Shown here piece by piece: positions 7,826-14,720 of a stretch of 33,524 nt of DNA. The position numbers were made by a program, and so were the translations under genes. This stretch comes from Acidobacteriota bacterium (lineage in GTDB: Bacteria > Acidobacteriota > UBA4820 > DSQY01): NCBI GenBank assembly GCA_021813555.1, contig JAKAKG010000008.1, forward strand, positions 1 through 33,524, given 5' to 3'. Position 1 is the stretch's first letter. Every line of letters begins with the position of its first letter. The notes under the pieces were generated by a model, which searched no databases, was not told the origin of the DNA, and was given only the letters and a program-made list of their open reading frames with translations.

Positions 7826-10800
7826 TTACTCGCCATGCCCGTCCTGGCCGTCTCCGTAGTTGATGGTCGCAAGCTGCTCGTACACCTGCCACCGCTGGAG
7901 ATTCTCCTTCTGCGCCGCGTCCATGAGGCGCTTGGAGGCCTCGGGATGGCTCTTGGTGAGCATCTTAAACCGGGTTTCCTTCATGGCGTAGTCCGAGAAA
8001 ATCATCTTCGGTGCTTTGGAATCGAGCTTGAGCGGATTCTTGCCGGCCAGGGCCATCTCCGGATTGTAGCGGAAGAGCGGCCACGCGCCGCACTCCACCG
8101 CCTCCTTCTGGTGCTGCATGCCCTCGGTCATGTTAAAGCCATGGGCGATGCAGTGGCTGTAGGCGATGATGAGGGAGGGCCCGTCGTAGGCTTCCGCCTC
8201 GAGGAAGGCCTTCACCGTCTGGTTGTCGTTGGCTCCCATGGCGACCCGGGCCACGTAGATGTTCCCGTAGGTGACGGCCAGAAGGCCCAGGTCCTTCTTG
8301 GGAAGAGATTTGCCGCCCGCGGCGAACTTGGCCACGGCCCCCGTGGGGGTTGATTTGGAGCATTGCCCGCCCGTGTTGGAGTAGACCTCCGTGTCCAGGA
8401 CGAGGACGTTCACGTTGCGCCCCGAGGCCAGGACGTGGTCCAGGCCGCCGTACCCGATGTCGTAGGCCCAGCCGTCGCCGCCCACGATCCAAACGCTCTT
8501 CTTCACCAGGGCGTCGGCCACGGACAGGAGGTTGAGGGCGTCCGCGTCCTTGGCTCCCGCCAGGACCTGCTTGAGAGAGAACAGGCGGGACCGCTGGCGG
8601 GCGATGCCCAGCTCGTCTTTCTGGGGCTCCTCCAGGAGGCCCTTCACCAGCTCTTCACCCATGCGGCCGGCGAGTTTCCTCAAAAGCTCCCGGGCGTATT
8701 CGTTCTGCTTGTCCACCGTGAGGCGGAAGCCGTAGCCGAACTCCGCGTTGTCCTCAAACAGGGAGTTGCTCCACGCGGGGCCGCGTCCTTCCGGATTGAC
8801 GGCATAAGGGGTGGTGGGCAGGTTGCCGCCGTAGATGGAGGAACATCCCGTGGCGTTGGCGATGATGGCGCGGTCTCCGAAGAGCTGAGTGAGGAGTTTG
8901 ATGTAGGGCGTCTCGCCGCAGCCGGCGCACGCGCCTGAGTACTCGAAAAGGGGCTGGAGGAACTGGGATCCCTTCACCGTATCGATCTTGACCGCCGTCC
9001 GGTCCACTTCGGGAAGGGCGAGGAAGAACGTGTAGTTGGCCCGCTCCGGCTCGCGCAGAGGGAGCTGGTCCGCCATGTCCAGGGACTTGTGCTTGACGTT
9101 GCTCTTGTCCTTGGCGGGGCAGATGAAAACGCACTCGCCGCAGCCCGTGCAGTCCTCCGGGGCCACCTGGACGGTGTACTTCATCCCCTTGAACTCCTGC
9201 CCCTTGTAATCCATGGACTTGTAGGTGGGGGGGGCGTCCTTCAGGAGCGCTCCGTCGAACACCTTGATGCGGATGGCGGCGTGGGGGCACACGAGAGCGC
9301 ACTTGCCGCACTGGATGCAGATCTTCTCGTCCCAGACGGGAATCTCCAGGGCGATGTTCCGCTTCTCCCACTGCGCCGTGGCCGTGGGGAAGGTCCCGTC
9401 CGCGGGCATGGAGGAGACGGGCAGGTCGTCACCTTCGTTGGCGATGATCTTGGCCAGCACGTTGCGGACGTAGTCGGGCGCCTGAGCGGACACCACGGGC
9501 GGCTTGTCGAAGGAGCTCGTGGCCGCCGCGGGCACGGCCACCTCGAAGAGGTTGGCCAGGGTCTGATCCACCGCCTCGAAGTTCTTCTTGACGATTTCCT
9601 CGCCCTTGGCGCCGTAAGTTTTCTTGATAGCCTTCTTGATGGCGGCGATGGCGTCGTCCTTGGGGAGGACGCCGGAGATGGCGAAGAAGCACGTCTGCAT
9701 GATGGTGTTCACCCGTCCGCCCATGCCCGCGTCCTTGGCCACTTTGTACCCGTCGATGACGTAGAACTTGATCTTCTTGTTGATGATCTGCTCCTGGACG
9801 CTGCGCGGGATTTTGTCCCAGACCTCCGCGGGCCCGTAGGGGCTGTTGAGGAGGAAGACGGACCCTTGCGCCGCGGCCCTGAGCATGTCGAACTTCTCGA
9901 GGAACACGAAGGCGTGGCAGGCCACGAAATTGGCCGAAGATACGAGGTAGGTGGAACGGATGGGGCGGGGCCCAAAGCGCAGGTGGGAGACGGTGATGGA
10001 GCCCGCCTTCTTGGAGTCGTACACGAAGTATCCCTGGGCGTAGTTTTCGGTCTCTTCGCCGATGATCTTGATGGAGTTTTTGTTGGCGCCCACGGTGCCG
10101 TCCGAGCCCAGGCCGTAGAAGTGGCAGCGGATGACCCCTTCGCCCTCCGTGATGAAGTGGGGGTCGTAAGCCAGGCTCAGGTGGGTCACGTCGTCCTCGA
10201 TGCCCACGGTGAAGTGGTTCTTGGGCGCGGGGGCGGCGAGGTTGTCAAAGACCGCCTTCACCATGGCCGGGGTGAACTCTTTGGAGGAGAGGCCGTAGCG
10301 GCCTCCCACGACCTTCGGGAAGGCGAAGGGCAGGGTGCCCAGGTTCAGGCGCTCGCCCAGGGCCGTCAGGACGTCCTGGTACATGGGCTCGCCCGCGGCT
10401 CCCGCCTCCTTGGTGCGGTCCAGGACCGCCAGGGACTTCACGGTGTTCGGCAGGGCCTCCAGGAAGGCATCGGCGGAGAAGGGCCTGAAGAGGCGGACCT
10501 TCAGGAGGCCCACCTTCTCGCCGCGGGCCGTGAGGTACTCCACGGCCTCGTGAGCCGTCTCGGCCCCGGAGCCCATCATGACGATCACCCGGTCCGCATC
10601 GGGCGCGCCCACGTAGTCGAAGAGCCGGTACTGGCGGCCCACCACTTTGGCGAAGGCGTCCATGGCCTTCTGCATGATGGCTGGGAACGCCGTGTAGTAG
10701 GGGTTGCAGCGCTCTCTCGCCTGAAAGTAGACATCGGGGTTTTGGGCCGAACCTCGAAGGACGGGACGATTGGGCGAGAGGGCGCGGGCCCGGTGGGCGC

Positions 10801-11401
10801 GCACGAGCTCGTCATTGATCATGGCCCGCATGTCCTCTTCGGTGAGCTGCTCGATCTTCTGGACCTCGTGGGAGGACCGGAAGCCGTCGAAGAAGTGGAG
10901 GACCGGGATGCGTCCCTCGAGCGTGGCGGCCTGAGCGATGAGGGCCATGTCCATGACTTCCTGAACCGAGGCGGAGCTGAGCAGGCTCCAGCCCGTGGAT
11001 CGGACGGCCATGACGTCGCTGTGGTCGCCGAAGATGGAGAGCGCGTGGGCCGCCACCGTGCGTGCCGACACGTGGAAGACCGTGGAGGTGAGCTCCCCGG
11101 CGATTTTAAACATGTTGGGAATCATGAGGAGGAGGCCCTGGGAGGCCGTGAAGGTGGTGGTGAGAGCCCCCGTCTGGAGGGCGCCGTGCACGGCGCCCGA
11201 GGCGCCGCCTTCACTCTGAAGCTCGACCACCGATGGAACCGATCCCCAGAGGTTGGTCTTGCCTTCGGAGGACCACTGGTCGGCCCATTCGCCCATGTTG
11301 GAGGAGGGCGTGATGGGATAAATGGCGCACACCTCATTGACCTTGTGAGCCACGTAAGCAGCGGCTTCGTTTCCGTCGATGGTGACCTTTCGCCTGGTCA
11401 T
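7826..11401 (-). CDS. nifJ: pyruvate:ferredoxin (flavodoxin) oxidoreductase
   Basis: 1191 aa single-chain PFOR: YPITPSSNMGEWADQW, two 4Fe-4S motifs (CIQCGKCALVCP, CTGCGECVFICP), TPP domain GDGWAYDIGYGGLDHVLASG and NTGGQCSKSTPTG. Confidence 0.96.
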   Translation of the reverse strand: MTRRKVTIDGNEAAAYVAHKVNEVCAIYPITPSSNMGEWADQWSSEGKTNLWGSVPSVVELQSEGGASGAVHGALQTGALTTTFTASQGLLLMIPNMFKIAGELTSTVFHVSARTVAAHALSIFGDHSDVMAVRSTGWSLLSSASVQEVMDMALIAQAATLEGRIPVLHFFDGFRSSHEVQKIEQLTEEDMRAMINDELVRAHRARALSPNRPVLRGSAQNPDVYFQARERCNPYYTAFPAIMQKAMDAFAKVVGRQYRLFDYVGAPDADRVIVMMGSGAETAHEAVEYLTARGEKVGLLKVRLFRPFSADAFLEALPNTVKSLAVLDRTKEAGAAGEPMYQDVLTALGERLNLGTLPFAFPKVVGGRYGLSSKEFTPAMVKAVFDNLAAPAPKNHFTVGIEDDVTHLSLAYDPHFITEGEGVIRCHFYGLGSDGTVGANKNSIKIIGEETENYAQGYFVYDSKKAGSITVSHLRFGPRPIRSTYLVSSANFVACHAFVFLEKFDMLRAAAQGSVFLLNSPYGPAEVWDKIPRSVQEQIINKKIKFYVIDGYKVAKDAGMGGRVNTIMQTCFFAISGVLPKDDAIAAIKKAIKKTYGAKGEEIVKKNFEAVDQTLANLFEVAVPAAATSSFDKPPVVSAQAPDYVRNVLAKIIANEGDDLPVSSMPADGTFPTATAQWEKRNIALEIPVWDEKICIQCGKCALVCPHAAIRIKVFDGALLKDAPPTYKSMDYKGQEFKGMKYTVQVAPEDCTGCGECVFICPAKDKSNVKHKSLDMADQLPLREPERANYTFFLALPEVDRTAVKIDTVKGSQFLQPLFEYSGACAGCGETPYIKLLTQLFGDRAIIANATGCSSIYGGNLPTTPYAVNPEGRGPAWSNSLFEDNAEFGYGFRLTVDKQNEYARELLRKLAGRMGEELVKGLLEEPQKDELGIARQRSRLFSLKQVLAGAKDADALNLLSVADALVKKSVWIVGGDGWAYDIGYGGLDHVLASGRNVNVLVLDTEVYSNTGGQCSKSTPTGAVAKFAAGGKSLPKKDLGLLAVTYGNIYVARVAMGANDNQTVKAFLEAEAYDGPSLIIAYSHCIAHGFNMTEGMQHQKEAVECGAWPLFRYNPEMALAGKNPLKLDSKAPKMIFSDYAMKETRFKMLTKSHPEASKRLMDAAQKENLQRWQVYEQLATINYGDGQDGHGE

Positions 11402-11520
11402 GCAGACTCTCCGTGCTTAAAGGCGTCCCGCCTGGCCCGCCCCGGCCGTCCTGCGTCGTCAGGCCGCAGGTCCGGGGCGACCGAACGGCCCTGGGGGGCG
11501 CCGGTCCTGTATCCCGCGTT

Positions 11521-11567
11521 CCTCTGGAGAACGGGTTTTCACCCCTCCGCCCAGAGGCATCCTCTGG
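11521..11567 (-). ncRNA. Putative structured nifJ 5' leader element with alternative hairpins
   Basis: CCTCTGG 11521-11527, CCAGAGG 11551-11557, CCTCTGG 11561-11567; nested GGGU-GAAA-ACCC tetraloop hairpin on the nifJ transcript strand. Confidence 0.4.
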
Positions 11568-11587
11568 TGCGGTCCGAAAAGGAAGTC

Positions 11588-11616
11588 ATTATAGGCCGCC
11601 GCCCTCGGAACGCCAA
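11588..11616 (-). promoter_or_regulatory. Putative nifJ promoter TTGGCG-N17-TATAAT
   Basis: Perfect TATAAT on the minus strand with a TTGGCG 17 bp upstream; implies a leader of about 180 nt. Confidence 0.55.
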
Positions 11617-11744
11617 GACGGGCTGGAGTGTTGGGCGCCCAAACCTCATAACTCTGGGGTATTTCCCCCAACGCGAGGACGGATCGCGCTGCCGGTCTGG
11701 GTCACCGCGAGGCCAAAGCATCTCCACTACATCAAGTTTGAGCC

Positions 11745-11773
11745 TTGACAGCCCTGGACGTCATATCTATTCT
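11745..11773 (+). promoter_or_regulatory. Sigma70-like promoter TTGACA-N17-TATTCT
   Basis: Consensus -35 with correct spacing, followed by AAGGAGG and ATG at 11799. Confidence 0.7.
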
Positions 11774-11798
11774 ATCTTAAGTTTAAGGAGGCCCGTCC

Positions 11799-12173
11799 AT
11801 GGCCGCGGCATGGCTCTTTCTAAGCGTGGGGCCAGGGTTGGAAGTGGCCCTTCCCCAGGGGGCCGTGCACCGGCTCGTGCACCGGGACGATCCGGAATTT
11901 AAATCCCTGCTGCCGGAATCCCTTGACCTGGCCGCCGCCCTGGGCAGTGCTCCCGACCCGACTCTCCCGGGGATTCTCGTACGCCTGGCTTCGGGCGCCA
12001 TCTGGCGGGCAGGTGATGCTACCCTTCACCGGTCCGATGAAGCACTGCGCTACATCGCCCTCTCCCCGGACCTCTTCGCCCTACAGCCGCCTTGGTGCAG
12101 GGGAATCCTGGAAGGGGGAGGGCGATGGGCCTATGTGGTTGACGAAGAGGCGCTGCGCCGTGCCGCCCCTTGA
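11799..12173 (+). CDS. Small hypothetical protein, possibly a degenerate CheW-like domain
   Basis: Strong RBS (AAGGAGG) and promoter upstream; weak CheW-like pattern (VALPQGAVHRLV..., ILEGGGRWAYVVDEEAL); overlaps the next CDS. Confidence 0.6.
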   Translation: MAAAWLFLSVGPGLEVALPQGAVHRLVHRDDPEFKSLLPESLDLAAALGSAPDPTLPGILVRLASGAIWRAGDATLHRSDEALRYIALSPDLFALQPPWCRGILEGGGRWAYVVDEEALRRAAP

Positions 12174-12567
12174 CCAGGGAACCCTCGTCCTGGCGTGCGG
12201 GCCCCGCGTGCTCGGATTTCCCGGCGAGGCCGTACGGGAGATCAGAACCTGGCAGGCTCCGAGGCCGCTGCCTGGAGCGGCACCGTGGCTCGGCGGGCTC
12301 CTGTCCGAAGACGGGGTACCATGGCCCTTCCTCAGGACGAATTTCTGGGGAGAGTCCCCCAAGCCTCCAGAGGTTTTCGTGCTTCTTGCGTGGGGGGAGC
12401 GGCTGTTGGCCGTACCCGGGAGGGACCCATGGATGGTCCGGCCCACCCCGCAGGCGGGTCCGCCGGAGTGGGGCGACGGGCCTTGGGCGGGCACCATGGA
12501 GGCCGGAGGCATGAAGGTCGCCTTGGTGGATCTTCGGCAACTTTACTTGATGCTGGGACTGCACTAG
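12160..12567 (+). CDS. CheW-like domain protein
   Basis: GTG start at 12160 overlaps the upstream stop; GFPGEAVREIRTWQAPRPLPGAAPWLGGLLSEDGVPWPFLR resembles the CheW core; ends VALVDLRQLYLMLGLH. Confidence 0.6.
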   Translation: MPPLDQGTLVLACGPRVLGFPGEAVREIRTWQAPRPLPGAAPWLGGLLSEDGVPWPFLRTNFWGESPKPPEVFVLLAWGERLLAVPGRDPWMVRPTPQAGPPEWGDGPWAGTMEAGGMKVALVDLRQLYLMLGLH

Positions 12568-12570
12568 AAT
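12542..12570 (+). promoter_or_regulatory. Possible promoter TTTACT-N17-TAGAAT for the response regulator gene
   Basis: Hexamers at correct spacing; -10 overlaps the stop codon of the upstream CDS. Confidence 0.35.
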
Positions 12571-12597
12571 GAAGGCAGGAAGGATAAGGGGGTCCTG

Positions 12598-14565
12598 ATG
12601 ACGAGAAAACTGCTGCTCGCCGATGACAGTGTCACGATCCAGAAGGTGGTGGAGCTCACCTTCGCGGATGGCAACTATCAGGTGCAGTGTGTCTCCAACG
12701 GCAAAGCCGCCGTTCAGAAGATTCAGGACGACCGCCCGGACATCCTTTTGTGCGACGTCATCATGCCCGAAATGAACGGCTACGACGTTGCTTCCTTCGT
12801 GAAGCGGAATCCTGCCTATTCTGCCATTCCGGTCATTCTTCTGACGGGAACCTTTGAGCCCTTTGATGAAGAAAAGGCCCGCTTGTCCGGCGCCGATTCG
12901 TATATCACCAAGCCCTTTGATTCCAAAATGCTCGTGGATAAAGTGGAAGAGCTCCTGAGCAAGCGCGTCGCCTTCGACGCCTCGTCCACGGGCAGCGCTC
13001 AAGTGTTCCACAGCCGCACCGAGTTCACGCTGGGAGGCCCTGAGGCATCAAGCGAACTGGAGTTTCCCGTGGCCCATCCCGAGGCCCAGGAGGGGCAGCT
13101 TCTTCACGCGGAAAGGGAGCTCCTTCCGCCGGAAGGGGAGGAATCGCCTTTCGCCGCCTCCGAACCTGAACCGGCCGCGGACGTGGAAGCGGGCCGCCAA
13201 GCCCTTCACCTGGAGGCGGAAGGCCTGGATTTCAGGCAAGCGCTGCCCGAGGCCGCCCCCGTTGTGGAAGCCTTGACCTCCACTTCCGCTCCGGCCGTGG
13301 CCGACATGGCCCCCGCCGATGAGACGGAAATACCCGAGGCGGCCTTCGAGGGCATCCTTGAACCCGAATCGCCCCAAGCTCCCTTAACGGCCCAGGTATC
13401 CGCCGCTGCCCCTCCGCCTCCCGTGGCAACCGCGCCTCCTGCGGAGGTGCTCATCGCGCCAGTGGAAGACGAGACCTGGCCTTTGGAGACGCCCGTCCCC
13501 GAAGCCCCCGCGCCGGTGCCGGAACCCGTTCAGGAAAGCGTGAGCGGCGCCGAGGACTGGGGCCAGGGCCAGACCTTGGGCAGCACTCCCGAAGCGATGC
13601 TGGACGTGCCCGAGGATATGGACGTCACGAGCGCGGCTCCCGCCATTCACGTGGAACCGGCGGCTCCAGCGATGGAGCCGGCACCGCCGGCCTCCGAGTC
13701 GCTGGTGGTCCACGATCTCACGGACCAGCAGTCCATGGTGGCCGAAGCTCAGGCGTTGATCGAGCAGGCCCCAGCGGTCCATCCGGACGTGCCCTTCATG
13801 GTGGAACCCCCGGAGCCGATTACGGGCGCCTATGAGATGAGCGCCCCCGCCAAGGCTGATGGCGAGCCGTGGGAGACCATCCGTGAGGTACAGCCCTTGC
13901 AGCCCGAAGAAGGGGTTGAGACCGATCTGGCGGTGCTGGCGCCTCCCGTCGCGTCGCTCGGCGCCGTTGGCTTCGCGCCGGATCAGGTGACGGAGATCGC
14001 GCCCGCCGCCGCCGCGCACGAAGAGACTGGCTCCACGGATACGGGAGCCTTTCCGGAGCCAAGCGAGGAACCCCGGGGCGCGGAAACCGCGCCCGAGCCC
14101 GAGCCCGCTCCGACACCCTCCGCGCCCGTCCCGGTTCTGGACCGGGAGGCGTTCGAAGAGGACGTGCGGCGCAGGGTGGAAGACCTCCTGCCCGGGCTCG
14201 TGGCCACCACCCTCCCGGGCATCCTTCGCGCGCGGCTGGACGAGACCCTTCCCGGTTTGGCCAGGGCGCATGCCGCGGAGACGGTGCCCGATTTGGTGCG
14301 CCAAGCCGTTGGAGATGCTCTTCCGGCCATGGTTCCGGCGGCCCTCGAGCCGGCCGTGCCCGGCCACGTTCGCTCCGTGGCCGAGGAGATGGCTCCCCGA
14401 ATCATCGAACAGACCGTCAACTCGTTGGCGCCACCGCTGATGGAGAAGCTGGTGCGGGAGATGCTTCCCGAGATGGTTCGGCAGGTGGCGTGGGAAGTCA
14501 TACCCGAGCTGGCCGAATCCATCATCAAACGGCGCATCCAAGAGCTGGAATCGGAATCGGGCTAG
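12598..14565 (+). CDS. Response regulator: N-terminal REC domain, long Ala/Pro/Glu-rich linker, C-terminal 12-residue repeats
   Basis: LLADDSVTIQKVVEL, DILLCDVIMPEMNGYDVASFVK, VILLTGTF, GADSYITKPFD are typical REC motifs; C-terminus ends EMVRQVAWEVIPELAESIIKRRIQELE. Confidence 0.9.
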   Translation: MTRKLLLADDSVTIQKVVELTFADGNYQVQCVSNGKAAVQKIQDDRPDILLCDVIMPEMNGYDVASFVKRNPAYSAIPVILLTGTFEPFDEEKARLSGADSYITKPFDSKMLVDKVEELLSKRVAFDASSTGSAQVFHSRTEFTLGGPEASSELEFPVAHPEAQEGQLLHAERELLPPEGEESPFAASEPEPAADVEAGRQALHLEAEGLDFRQALPEAAPVVEALTSTSAPAVADMAPADETEIPEAAFEGILEPESPQAPLTAQVSAAAPPPPVATAPPAEVLIAPVEDETWPLETPVPEAPAPVPEPVQESVSGAEDWGQGQTLGSTPEAMLDVPEDMDVTSAAPAIHVEPAAPAMEPAPPASESLVVHDLTDQQSMVAEAQALIEQAPAVHPDVPFMVEPPEPITGAYEMSAPAKADGEPWETIREVQPLQPEEGVETDLAVLAPPVASLGAVGFAPDQVTEIAPAAAAHEETGSTDTGAFPEPSEEPRGAETAPEPEPAPTPSAPVPVLDREAFEEDVRRRVEDLLPGLVATTLPGILRARLDETLPGLARAHAAETVPDLVRQAVGDALPAMVPAALEPAVPGHVRSVAEEMAPRIIEQTVNSLAPPLMEKLVREMLPEMVRQVAWEVIPELAESIIKRRIQELESESG

Positions 14566-14644
14566 ACCTTTCCGCAGAGCGGGGCAGGGCGGTCCCGGCG
14601 GCTGGCCGTTCCTGGGGCTCCGGACGAGCATGCGGTGCGGACGG

Positions 14645-14668
14645 AACAGGGGTTCGCCCCTGTTTTCG
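14645..14668 (+). terminator. Putative intrinsic terminator AACAGGGG-TTCG-CCCCTGTT plus short T-rich tail
   Basis: Perfect 8-bp stem with a UUCG tetraloop followed by TTCGTCTT, downstream of the response regulator. Confidence 0.6.
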
Positions 14669-14720
14669 TCTTAAAAAAGTAGGCAGCATTTTCTCACCAT
14701 CCATCACGTAGAGGTTCAGC

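Noticed and set aside
9089-11902. 937-aa plus-strand ORF antisense to nifJ
   Set aside because: Long open antisense frame expected from high-GC codon bias; composition is V/G/H/L/D-rich with no recognisable domain, while the nifJ frame has unambiguous motifs.
13384-14631. 415-aa minus-strand ORF over the response regulator
   Set aside because: R/G/H-rich antisense shadow of an A/P/E-rich coding region.
14566-14720. T-box riboswitch upstream of valS
   Set aside because: Region is too short and I found no T-box consensus; only one terminator-like hairpin is present.
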